Below, piece by piece: positions 15,571 to 24,075 of a stretch of DNA of 53,933 nt; the stretch's first letter is position 1, and each line of letters starts with the position of its first letter. The notes beneath the pieces are model-generated. The model did no database searches, was not told where the DNA came from, and worked only from the letters and a program-made list of their open reading frames with translations. Source of the DNA: an uncultured bacterium. Its GTDB lineage: Bacteria > Verrucomicrobiota > Kiritimatiellia > RFP12 > UBA1067. The stretch lies in contig CACYQU010000007.1 of the NCBI GenBank assembly GCA_902776615.1, positions 1-53,933 of the forward strand, given 5' to 3'. The translations under genes and the position numbers were made by a program.

Positions 15571-16605
15571 ATGAAACGCATCGTTGTTCTGTTGGTTGCA
15601 ACGGTATTTGCCTTCGCCGCGCTGGCTGAAGCAGGGCAGACGAATAACTTTGTGGCCGTTCGGATAGACGGCAAGGATTTGAGAAGGAGTGATGTTGTTA
15701 GGAATGCAAAGGTTGCGCTTCTGTTGAATATGAACAAGGCCCGCAAGACGAAAATACGCAACCACGAGATTCAGATACTTGAGCGAAATTGCAGGGCGTC
15801 CGTCGGGCGGGAGATTTCAAGGGCCGCAGTTGCCAGATATGTTGAAGACAGAAAACTGTCGGTTCCAACGAATGTACTGAAGCGCCTTACGCGCAGATTC
15901 GAAATGCAATACGGAGCAATGTCGCGAAAACTGCGGAGGATGCACAAGGTTGACGATCTCAAGTATATGTTGGGGAAGAATGCTTTTCGCGTTGATGAGA
16001 TGATTATGGAATCGGCACTTTTCGAGGTAATGACGAATGATGTCATCAGTGCCGCAAACATAGTCATTCCTGACGATTTGATAGTTGAGCGCATTGAGCA
16101 GATCAAGCGCGCAAACGAACGCATCGCTGCGACAAACGCATATGTTTTCGCCAAGGCGACGAATGTTTGGCAGAAGATAGTTTCCGGAGAATTGACATTT
16201 GAAGACGCAGCCTCGAAATACAGTGAAGACGAGTATATCGAAAATGGTTGCGAATGGGGTTGCTTCACTCTTGACCAGTTGCAGGGTGAAAGCGGCGTGC
16301 TCGCATTGCTGCCGACAATCAAGCCAGGTGACATCACGCCGCCCATAGAATCCGACCAAGGGCTTGCAATTTTGCGCAAGGATGAGGATGACAACGATAA
16401 GACATATTCGTTTTCTCGCGTGTTTTTCCGCCTGCCGTACTTTTATGAAGAGGAAACGCCCGATCAGGCGCGCGCCGTGTTGTATGAACAGAAATGTGCC
16501 GGGCTGGTTCAGTCAACGATAAAAGAAAACATAGAAAAGCTCAAGATTGAATATCCGGATGGAACCAACTTGGTCTGGAAGATTACACCTCAGGATCTAA
16601 AATGA
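15571..16605 (+). CDS. Secreted parvulin-type peptidyl-prolyl isomerase (PpiC/SurA/PrsA-like)
   Basis: A 344-aa exported protein with a signal peptide (about residues 1-21). A helical chaperone-like region (about 30-210) is followed by a parvulin domain (about 215-290), recognised by LTFEDAASKYSEDE, ENGCEWGCF and PGDITPPIESDQGLAILRK. Such proteins fold exported proteins by proline isomerisation and chaperoning. It overlaps the next gene by ATGA, so folding and the ligase-like protein are coupled. The start at 15571 is chosen because it begins a standard signal peptide and AAGAAAGG precedes it. Confidence 0.78.
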   Translation: MKRIVVLLVATVFAFAALAEAGQTNNFVAVRIDGKDLRRSDVVRNAKVALLLNMNKARKTKIRNHEIQILERNCRASVGREISRAAVARYVEDRKLSVPTNVLKRLTRRFEMQYGAMSRKLRRMHKVDDLKYMLGKNAFRVDEMIMESALFEVMTNDVISAANIVIPDDLIVERIEQIKRANERIAATNAYVFAKATNVWQKIVSGELTFEDAASKYSEDEYIENGCEWGCFTLDQLQGESGVLALLPTIKPGDITPPIESDQGLAILRKDEDDNDKTYSFSRVFFRLPYFYEEETPDQARAVLYEQKCAGLVQSTIKENIEKLKIEYPDGTNLVWKITPQDLK

Positions 16606-18338
16606 TGATTTCAGTAGCCAGCATTCTTGCCGCCGCCTATTACGGATTGAATTTCAATCCGGCGATGACGAATGCTGCCACGGAATCGCGCATATATCCG
16701 ATAAGTCCTGCGATTTACCGTATGGTTCAGCCAGACGGTGTATCGCGTGTTTTTGAGCTGACGGATGCCGAGCAGGGCATATTGGCAGGACCAAAGCCGT
16801 GGCTTGGCGTCATAAAAGGCCGCCAAACCGATATTTGGGCCGATCCCAAATACACGGGCGGGAAGTTGCGCACGGCGTTCACCTTTGTTTCCGGCAGATT
16901 GCGGTTGGCGGTCCTTGACGGCGAGAAATACGCTTTTGCAAATGGTGCGCGGCAGAAGGGCTCGCTTTCGGATATATTCCCGGAACGATCGAACAGATCG
17001 TACGAGAAGAATTCCGCAGCCGACATATGGATGTGCGACAGGTCTAGGCTGCGGCTGTGGTTTGCCAATCCAAACAGTGCAGGCATGCTGTTTGCCGAGA
17101 TATTGCTTCTGCTTTTCTGGTTGATTGCAAAAACGCATGGCCTTGTTCGCATTGGCGTTGGCGTTCTTGCGGTTGCATCAACGTACGGTATGTTTGCGAC
17201 ATCCTCACGCGGAGCATTGGCAGGGTTGGCTGTTGGCTTACTTCCTTTCGTGTTGGCATATGGGGGCAAACTCTTTACGAGACGAGGATTGCTGATACTT
17301 TTGTCGGGCATGCTGGTTTTCGGAGGAGGGCTGGTTGTCAGCGGCAAGGCCAGTCGCATCGTTGACACATTCCGCTCTGTCGATGCAGGCAATACAACGC
17401 GGTTGAAGATTGGGGCTGCGGCGGTAAAGATGTTCGCCGACGCACCGACAGGATGGCATGGGGGAGAGGTCCCCGGGCGCAATGCATGCCTTAACTGGTA
17501 TGTGTTTGACGAGTCGCACATTATCAGGACGCATGCGGTGAGTCTTGCCGAATGCGGGTGGGTGAAGGGCTTTGTGTATGTGTTTGCGTGGATGCTGATT
17601 CTTGTGGCAGGTCTCGTTTCGGCCAAGAATGGCAGTCCCTTGATGGCGGCTATCTGGATGTCGTTTGGAGTTGGCGGTTGTTTCAACCCCGTCTATAAAG
17701 ACTGGGAAACATGGATTGTTCCCGCTTTGACTTTGCTGACGCTGGTGCATCCCGGCGGGCGATTGACGCAGAGGCAGTGGCGCACTTGTGCGCTTGTGTC
17801 GGCCGGTTTGTCTCTTGCCGCGGTTGTTGCGTTTGTTGTTGCAGGCCGATCGCTGGAGCGGAGCGTGAAGATACCTGTTCGTTCATGCGGCAAGGCGACA
17901 TTCATAAATGGCGAAAATCCGCGTATATGGGTGGTGGGCGATCCTTTGGTGATGGCTGGCGGCGGATTCCCCGGCCGGGAGATTTTGGCTTGTTTGGCGC
18001 GTAATCCAAAGGCTGGCGCAGTCGCCTATGTCTATGATGTGAAAGATCTTCCCTCGGAGGCGGAGTCTGTGATCGTAGCGGGAAGGAATGTGCCAGACTA
18101 CCTGACGGCCTTTGTCGAGGGCCGGGCCTGTAAAGCCAAGCGCCTGCTAATGCTTTCGCCTTCCGTCTCACCCGAATCGGTGCCCGAGAGTCTTGTTGCA
18201 GAGTCGAATCTGATCTGGGTTGCAGGATCGCTGCTGGCGGATCGCGATCGGGCGTATACGGTAAAGCGGTCGTGGATCAGGCTAGTGCCGGGTTGTGAGC
18301 GTTACGTCCCGGAATGGACAGGCTTTTTATTGCAATGA
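16602..18338 (+). CDS. O-antigen ligase-like membrane protein with C-terminal extension
   Basis: A 578-aa protein. The core (about residues 150-400) has several membrane helices and the Wzy_C/WaaL signatures: FANPNSAGM near 152, TSSRGALAGLAVG near 200 and a THAVSLAECGWVKG segment near 311, which corresponds to the catalytic His-containing periplasmic loop of that family. Members join lipid-linked glycans to acceptors or polymerise them. The usual first four or five helices are missing; the N-terminus instead has one helix and a ~110-residue soluble region. A further ~170-residue soluble domain follows the last helix. The position between a foldase and secreted proteins suggests glycan attachment to surface molecules (inference). 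Confidence 0.7.
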   Translation: MMISVASILAAAYYGLNFNPAMTNAATESRIYPISPAIYRMVQPDGVSRVFELTDAEQGILAGPKPWLGVIKGRQTDIWADPKYTGGKLRTAFTFVSGRLRLAVLDGEKYAFANGARQKGSLSDIFPERSNRSYEKNSAADIWMCDRSRLRLWFANPNSAGMLFAEILLLLFWLIAKTHGLVRIGVGVLAVASTYGMFATSSRGALAGLAVGLLPFVLAYGGKLFTRRGLLILLSGMLVFGGGLVVSGKASRIVDTFRSVDAGNTTRLKIGAAAVKMFADAPTGWHGGEVPGRNACLNWYVFDESHIIRTHAVSLAECGWVKGFVYVFAWMLILVAGLVSAKNGSPLMAAIWMSFGVGGCFNPVYKDWETWIVPALTLLTLVHPGGRLTQRQWRTCALVSAGLSLAAVVAFVVAGRSLERSVKIPVRSCGKATFINGENPRIWVVGDPLVMAGGGFPGREILACLARNPKAGAVAYVYDVKDLPSEAESVIVAGRNVPDYLTAFVEGRACKAKRLLMLSPSVSPESVPESLVAESNLIWVAGSLLADRDRAYTVKRSWIRLVPGCERYVPEWTGFLLQ

Positions 18339-18395
18339 ATCTTATTTCAGGTAGTTATTTGTAACCAACAAAAACAAAACATGAAAGGAAAAAAC

Positions 18396-20162
18396 ATGAA
18401 GACTAATCAAATACTGCGGGTGCTTGCGCTTGGTGCAGGCATATTGCTCGGTGTCGGAGATGCGGCTGCCGGCTATATTACTACGCAAAGAGCGGTAGAG
18501 CCGGGCGTGTGGTCGTCAGACTATGACGGGGCGCTTGCGTACACGGAAAAGAACAACATTCCAATGCTTGTTTTCTGGGCGAATGCCGGGTGCGGGCACT
18601 GTGAAGGCATCGAGAAGGAGATGAACAAAGAACCCTTCCTTACTTGGATGGCCGAGAATAAGCTCGTTATGGTCTTTGTGGAAAGCGACTCAAAGGTAAA
18701 GAAGTGGATCAAGAAGTATGCCAAGACCAAAATCAGCGAATTTCCATATATGGCCATCTACTGGCCTGAGAATACGTTGGGCCTCACGGTGCTCGAGGGC
18801 TTCAGCGCATACAAGGGAAACATGTCGCAATACGGCGCAAGCTCCAGAGATTCCAACATTCAGCAGATAATGGACGCAGTCGACTATCTGCTGCTTGGCT
18901 GGGATCCTGATGGGAATATCACGCCCCCCGACCCTGTCTATTACACGGTCACATTCGTTGTAGACGGAAGCAAGGGAACCGTATCGGGCAGCCTTTCGCA
19001 GACAGTCGAAAGCGGCGAGGGCGCTGTTGCGCCGACCGTCACCGCGAAAAGCGACTGGAAGTTCGACGGTTGGGACAAGTCGTTCAGCAATGTTACCGGA
19101 AACCTTACCGTCACGGCGAAGTTCTCGTCGACAACGGTCGAGCCAGATCCCGATCCTGTCTACTACACAGTCACATTCGTTGTAGATGAGAGCAAGGGAA
19201 CCGCTTCGGGCAGCCTTTCCCAGACGGTCGAAAGCGGCAAGGGCGCTACCGCGCCGACGGTCACGGCCAAGGATGACTGGGAGTTTGATGGATGGGACAG
19301 GTCGTTCAACAAGGTTACTGCGAACATAACAGTAAATGCGAAGTTCACCGAGGCCGTAGAGCGCGAAGAGATAAACCCTGCTGTTTTCTTCAAGAAGGCG
19401 AAAACGCTTAACGCGATTGCCTATAATGACGAAGATCTGTTCGGCAAGGCGGTAATCACGCTTGGCAAGTACAATGCCAAGAAGGATTACCTCAAGGCGT
19501 CGTTCAAGATTACATCCTTCGGCGGCAAGACATACTCCAAGTCGCTCAAGCTCACACCTGACGAGTTTGGCGATTTCCTCGGCGTTGATGTGGCGTTCAA
19601 GTCGCCTATCGGAACGATGACTTTCGATCTTGTCAACAATGACGGTGATTACGAGGTCGTCGGCGAGAGCGACGAATACTATGTGGAGAATGGCGAAGCG
19701 GTCATCGGCGGCAAACTTGAAAACGAAGAGATGTCATTGTCGGTCGAACTTGAAGACCTGGAGCCTGAGAGCGATGCCTATGATTTCATTGTTGACGCGC
19801 CGTCGTTTGCGACTGCAACGGTCAAGAGCGGCAAGACGCTGAATTTCGGTTCTGCGCCCAAGATCAAGTACAACAAGATCAAAGAGGATGGCGAAACCTG
19901 GTACGAACTCGCCGAGTACGACGATGAGCGCTATCCGAATGTCAACGCCGTCAAGGTGACCTACAAGCCAACCACAGGCATCTTCTCCGGCACGTTCAAG
20001 ATGTATGCTTCCAATGAGTACGCCGTCGACGATGGAAAGAAGCCCACACTCAAGACGTACACCGGGAAGATCAGTGGATATGTTGTAAATGGCGTTGGCG
20101 TCGGTTCGGCGTCGGTGAAGATCGGCAGGAAGACTTATACGGGCGTTTGCACGCTTGATTGA
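18396..20162 (+). CDS. Secreted thioredoxin-fold protein with two InlB-like repeats and shared C-terminal module
   Basis: A 588-aa exported protein with a signal peptide (about residues 1-25). The thioredoxin-like domain (about 40-170) has redox motif CGHC at 66-69. Two InlB/Listeria-Bacteroides-type repeats lie at 181-243 and 255-317 (74-residue, 222-bp period; each begins VYYTVTFVVD). The beta-rich C-terminal region ends with a strand-turn-strand block VTYKPTTGIFSGTFKMY, which is shared with the genes at 20253 and 22219. It probably handles disulfides or thiols outside the cytoplasm while being held at the surface. The start at 18396 is preferred over 18381 because AAAGGA lies just upstream of it. 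Confidence 0.8.
   Translation: MKTNQILRVLALGAGILLGVGDAAAGYITTQRAVEPGVWSSDYDGALAYTEKNNIPMLVFWANAGCGHCEGIEKEMNKEPFLTWMAENKLVMVFVESDSKVKKWIKKYAKTKISEFPYMAIYWPENTLGLTVLEGFSAYKGNMSQYGASSRDSNIQQIMDAVDYLLLGWDPDGNITPPDPVYYTVTFVVDGSKGTVSGSLSQTVESGEGAVAPTVTAKSDWKFDGWDKSFSNVTGNLTVTAKFSSTTVEPDPDPVYYTVTFVVDESKGTASGSLSQTVESGKGATAPTVTAKDDWEFDGWDRSFNKVTANITVNAKFTEAVEREEINPAVFFKKAKTLNAIAYNDEDLFGKAVITLGKYNAKKDYLKASFKITSFGGKTYSKSLKLTPDEFGDFLGVDVAFKSPIGTMTFDLVNNDGDYEVVGESDEYYVENGEAVIGGKLENEEMSLSVELEDLEPESDAYDFIVDAPSFATATVKSGKTLNFGSAPKIKYNKIKEDGETWYELAEYDDERYPNVNAVKVTYKPTTGIFSGTFKMYASNEYAVDDGKKPTLKTYTGKISGYVVNGVGVGSASVKIGRKTYTGVCTLD
18934..19377 (+). repeat. Tandem 222-bp coding repeat (InlB-like)
   Basis: Two copies starting at CTGTCTA (18934 and 19156) are 222 bp apart and encode the two 74-residue repeat units of the thioredoxin-fold protein. 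Nucleotide similarity is high, indicating fairly recent duplication or conversion. Confidence 0.8.
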
Positions 20163-20191
20163 TTTTGACTAGAACAGAAAAACCATAATGC

Positions 20192-20225
20192 CCGACCGGC
20201 CGGAGCGCGACAGCGCTGCGGTCGG
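20192..20225 (+). other. Strong hairpin in the leader of the C10 peptidase gene
   Basis: CCGACCG (20192-20198) pairs with CGGTCGG (20219-20225), and AGCGC (20204-20208) pairs with GCGCT (20213-20217) around a GACA loop. There is no T-run, so it is more likely an mRNA 5' structure or a processing site than a terminator. Confidence 0.55.
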
Positions 20226-20252
20226 CAGGGCGGCAAAATCGGGGGGAAAGTA

Positions 20253-22193
20253 ATGTCGGTGTTGACAAAAGCGATGTTGGGCGTCATCTGTGCTTCGCTG
20301 GTTGTGCTTTCGGCGACGGCGGACGGGTTGCAGACTATAGATGACGTGCGCGTGGACGCGCTAATATCTTCGCATTGGGGGCAGAAGACCGATACTGGCT
20401 ATTCAAACACCGGCAATCCATGCTTCAACTATTATACGCCAGGCAACTATCTGTGCGGCTGCGTTGCAACCCCCATTGCACAGTTGCTCAAATATTGGCG
20501 ATATCCCGCATCGATCAATGCGGCTGTTTCGGAATGTCTGGTCGACGGCGCAGTGGTGTCGCTGAACTATGGCGGAGTGCGATACGATTATAATGCCATG
20601 CCGGATGTCGCCGCAGGCGCGGATGAGCATGCTCGCGCAACCATAGGCCGGCTTACATATGATTGCGCGGCGGCAATGCACTCCATGTTTGCCTCCAACG
20701 GCACTTTTGCCTATGGAGTGTATTCGTTTGTGCAGTTGTGCGATATATTCCGCTATTCAAGCGCAGTAGGCTATGTTCCTGTCGGTTCGATTCAGCCGAC
20801 CTCCGCGCTTGAGAACACGATTATGGCAAACCTTGACGCCAAGTGCCCCGTCATGATTGTGCTTGTGGCCGAGGGTAATGGAAAAACGCACATGGCGTTG
20901 GTTGATGGTTATGGATACAATAGAGGGAAACTCTATTTCCATTTCAACCTTGGATGGTGCAATGTTCGTGGGGACGATGCATGGTATGAGCTTGACAAGA
21001 CCATGGATCAGGCTACCGGCGTATACTATAATCTTATAGACGGACTGATCTACAACATCTTTCCTAAAGAGACTGGCGATGTGCTTTCGGGACGGGTGCT
21101 CGACGAATACGGAAACCCTGTGGCCAACGCCGTTGTGGAGGCATTTCGCAACGGAAGTGCAGTTGATTCGGTGCAGACGGACGCAAACGGAATATATGCA
21201 TTCGTACTGCCCGGTGATACGACATACAAAGTCGCTTGCGAAGGGCATGCAATCTCCGTACGTCTGCCTAAATCCAGCTGTGCCAAGCGAATGATCACTA
21301 CGAAGAAAGAGGGCGACATATGGGAAAATCCTTTCCTGCCCCAGTGCTCTGACCCTGGAGAACTTGGAGGAAGCGCAGGCAACGACATTCTTCTTGCGGG
21401 AGAAGTGAGCAAGTTTGGACCGTTCAACCCTTCCAAGGCAGGGAAGGGCGCATATCCGTATTGCGGTGCCGTTTATGATGCGCACGGCAACCCCTGCGGC
21501 ACTATGACGGTCAAGTTCACCAAGCCGGCGAAGGGAGCGTCAAAAGTATCGGCCACGCTCAAGATGATGGGCGGAAAGTCATACTCGTTGAAGGCTACGC
21601 CGGTTCCAGTCAGCGATACGGAGTCGGCCGTCATATCGGGAAAGCCTATTGCGAAGCTTGGCGTGCTTGATTCCCTTGAAATCGGCGAAGACGGGTTTGA
21701 GGCAGAAATCACCGCTGCTGACGGCTCCAAGATGATCGCCGTCAGCACGGATTTGTCGCAGGGGCTTCCCCAGGGGAATTACAGTTTCAGCGTCAGCGGA
21801 ATTCCTGCGGCGATAAACGGGTTTCCAGTGGTGACCGACATGCTGCCCTCGAGCGGAACGGAGTTTTCCGTCAATGCGAAAGGGAAAATCACCCTTGCAA
21901 AGGCTGCGACGCTGAAATACGCAAAAATCAAAGGCGTGAAGCCTGCAGCATACGAACTTGTCCTTGATACATCCAAGGGCAAAACGAATCTTTCGGCGTT
22001 GAAGCTGACCTACACGGCCAAGACGGCGACAATAAAGGGATCGTTCACCATCTACACCGACAATCCCGCAAAGCATAAAATCAACAAGGTTTCCTTTACG
22101 GTCTCAGGAATGGTCATTGGCGGAAAGGCTGTAGGCGTCGCCACATGCAAAAAGCCCGCCATGTCGTTCCCGATCGTAATCGAAGCCAAGTAA
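20253..22193 (+). CDS. Secreted C10-family (streptopain-like) cysteine peptidase with shared C-terminal module
   Basis: A 646-aa exported protein with a signal peptide (about residues 1-23). The catalytic domain follows immediately: LCGCVATPIAQLLKYW carries the expected nucleophile Cys70, THMALVDGYGY has His213, and FHFNLGW near 230 is the oxyanion/Trp region. There is no room for the ~120-residue inhibitory propeptide of streptopain. After a carboxypeptidase-regulatory-like beta domain (about 275-335) come beta-rich domains ending in LTYTAKTATIKGSFTIY and GMVIGGKAVG, the same C-terminal module as its neighbours. It likely cleaves proteins at the cell surface, possibly the nearby secreted proteins. 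Shine-Dalgarno GGGGAAAG precedes the ATG. Confidence 0.87.
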   Translation: MSVLTKAMLGVICASLVVLSATADGLQTIDDVRVDALISSHWGQKTDTGYSNTGNPCFNYYTPGNYLCGCVATPIAQLLKYWRYPASINAAVSECLVDGAVVSLNYGGVRYDYNAMPDVAAGADEHARATIGRLTYDCAAAMHSMFASNGTFAYGVYSFVQLCDIFRYSSAVGYVPVGSIQPTSALENTIMANLDAKCPVMIVLVAEGNGKTHMALVDGYGYNRGKLYFHFNLGWCNVRGDDAWYELDKTMDQATGVYYNLIDGLIYNIFPKETGDVLSGRVLDEYGNPVANAVVEAFRNGSAVDSVQTDANGIYAFVLPGDTTYKVACEGHAISVRLPKSSCAKRMITTKKEGDIWENPFLPQCSDPGELGGSAGNDILLAGEVSKFGPFNPSKAGKGAYPYCGAVYDAHGNPCGTMTVKFTKPAKGASKVSATLKMMGGKSYSLKATPVPVSDTESAVISGKPIAKLGVLDSLEIGEDGFEAEITAADGSKMIAVSTDLSQGLPQGNYSFSVSGIPAAINGFPVVTDMLPSSGTEFSVNAKGKITLAKAATLKYAKIKGVKPAAYELVLDTSKGKTNLSALKLTYTAKTATIKGSFTIYTDNPAKHKINKVSFTVSGMVIGGKAVGVATCKKPAMSFPIVIEAK

Positions 22194-22218
22194 AATGAAA
22201 GAAAGGAAAACACATACT

Positions 22219-24009
22219 ATGAAAAAGAGGTTGCTGACAGTTGCATTGATTCTCGGCATAATGCCGGTTCTGGCGTATGACTACAATGTTCGAATGCCTT
22301 CGACGGCTGCCTGCCCGCGGTGGAAAGGCGCGAAGGTTGGTGAATGGACGATGGACTACGAGGCCGCCCGTTCTCAGGCCATAGCCGAGGGCCGGGGTAT
22401 GATCTTGTTCACCACCGGGTCATGGTGGTGTCCGCATTGCGAGGCTTTCGAGGAGAAGGTTCTGCTCGACCACGCCGCGCAGTGGCGTGCTTTCGTGCAG
22501 GAGAGGGGGTATTACCTTGTCATGCTCGATTTCCCGTATCGCGGTCATGTCGACGATGAGCAGTTGTGGAAGAGCGCCCACCCCGAGTATGGCGACGGAT
22601 GGGGATTCAAGTGCTGGCTTTACGACAATGACTACCTGGAAGAAAACGGCCTGTCAAAGGAGGATGGACTGAATGCGATAATGTATAATTATCGTCTGCA
22701 GCAATCCTTGGCTCTCGACTCTGCCACACCCGTATCCATCAAGACATGGGACGGATCCGAGGATTTCAATTACGGAAAGGTTGGCTATCCTACGTTGATA
22801 GTATATCTTCCTGACGGATCCGAGGCTGGCCGCTTTTCGCCGGGATCGACCAACCGCGAGTCGGACGATGCTTACAATTACGTAGTCGAGAAAATCGACT
22901 CGATTGTCGAGGAGGCGCGAAATGAAGCGTGCGGTCTTTGTTCCGATCCTGACGAGTGGGGGCTGCCCGGCACCAAGGTGGAGTATTACCGCGGTTGGAT
23001 GAACGGCGATGCCGGGATCGCCGGAACGTTTGAGGCGAAAGTCGGTAAAAAGAACGCGCTCCACGAAATCAAGATATCTGTAACGGCGACAATCGGCGGC
23101 AAGAAGCGTAAATTCAGTGGAGTGGGTCAGGATTGCTGCATAGATGCGGTTGTGCTTGATGGCGACGGCGGGGACGAAGCCTACATGGAACTCATGTTTG
23201 ACGAAACGGGTGTGCGCGGAAATTGCGTCTGCGGCGAAGATAGATACGCCGTTACTGGCGCGCGCGATGTTTTCAAGGCCAGAGACGCCGTGGCCAAGGC
23301 CCGCAGGAATATGCTTGTGCAAGGCACGTGGACGTTTGCCATGGCTGTCACGAATGCGCCGTCAAGCCTTGCCAAAGGATACGGGGCTTTTTCGGTACAG
23401 GTGGCAAAGTTCGGCGGTGCGGCGACTCTTCGCGGCGTTTTGCCGGACGGCACTTCCGTCTCTGCGTCAAGCAAGGTGATTGTCGGCGACAGCGATGTAT
23501 ATTGCCTTCCGCTTTCCGTTGACGGAAAGAAGGGCGGTTTCGGATGTTGTCTTTGGTTCAAGGATGGATGGCTGTTCAATGTAACCGACATTCGTGGCTG
23601 GAATGTGACTGGCAAGAATGGTTTTGTCGCAGGTTGGAAGCCGATTTACTCGTCTGTTGCCGGATTTGGCACGATTGGAAGCGAATTCGAGCTGGTTTTG
23701 CCGGAAGTTCCCGAGACAATTGCCGGCTATCCGGTTGCGCTCGATCCGAGCGGTGATTCCATTGCAGCGAGGAGAACCGTCTGGACCGGAACCGAGGTCT
23801 CCAGATTCAAGGTCGCGATGAATGCCAAGACGGGTATTCTCTCCGGCTCAATGAGATTCTATGTCGAAGCTCGCAATGGTTCTCTGCGGGCGAAGTCCTG
23901 CAAGGTGTCTGGCGTGGTAATCGACGGTACCGCCTACTGTGCTGCGGTGTGCGGCAAACATGGCTCATATGCGGTGAAGGCTTCGGCCTGCGATGCATGT
24001 GAGGATTGA
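22219..24009 (+). CDS. Secreted thioredoxin-fold protein with shared C-terminal module
   Basis: A 596-aa exported protein with a signal peptide (about residues 1-19). The thioredoxin-like domain has redox motif CPHC at 71-74 within TTGSWWCPHCEAF. A helical insertion and the cis-Pro-like KVGYPTLIVYLPDG segment lie near 190. Further beta domains carry scattered Cys (VGQDCCIDA, NCVCGED, FGCCLW). The C-terminus has KVAMNAKTGILSGSMRFY, SGVVIDG and a CDACED tail, matching the module of the two upstream genes. CPHC is the DsbA-type dipeptide, so oxidation of secreted Cys-rich proteins is plausible. The start at 22219 is chosen for the signal peptide; 22195 is an upstream in-frame ATG. Confidence 0.78.
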   Translation: MKKRLLTVALILGIMPVLAYDYNVRMPSTAACPRWKGAKVGEWTMDYEAARSQAIAEGRGMILFTTGSWWCPHCEAFEEKVLLDHAAQWRAFVQERGYYLVMLDFPYRGHVDDEQLWKSAHPEYGDGWGFKCWLYDNDYLEENGLSKEDGLNAIMYNYRLQQSLALDSATPVSIKTWDGSEDFNYGKVGYPTLIVYLPDGSEAGRFSPGSTNRESDDAYNYVVEKIDSIVEEARNEACGLCSDPDEWGLPGTKVEYYRGWMNGDAGIAGTFEAKVGKKNALHEIKISVTATIGGKKRKFSGVGQDCCIDAVVLDGDGGDEAYMELMFDETGVRGNCVCGEDRYAVTGARDVFKARDAVAKARRNMLVQGTWTFAMAVTNAPSSLAKGYGAFSVQVAKFGGAATLRGVLPDGTSVSASSKVIVGDSDVYCLPLSVDGKKGGFGCCLWFKDGWLFNVTDIRGWNVTGKNGFVAGWKPIYSSVAGFGTIGSEFELVLPEVPETIAGYPVALDPSGDSIAARRTVWTGTEVSRFKVAMNAKTGILSGSMRFYVEARNGSLRAKSCKVSGVVIDGTAYCAAVCGKHGSYAVKASACDACED

Positions 24010-24075
24010 TCATCTGGCAATGCGACAGCAATGGCTATCTTTTGAACCAACCAACAAACAAAAAGGAGAAAAACA

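Noticed and set aside
18396..24009. PEP-CTERM, LPXTG or T9SS type-A sorting signals at the C-termini
   Set aside because: No C-terminal membrane helix, no LPXTG, and no T9SS terminal KxxI/V pattern; the shared module is something else.
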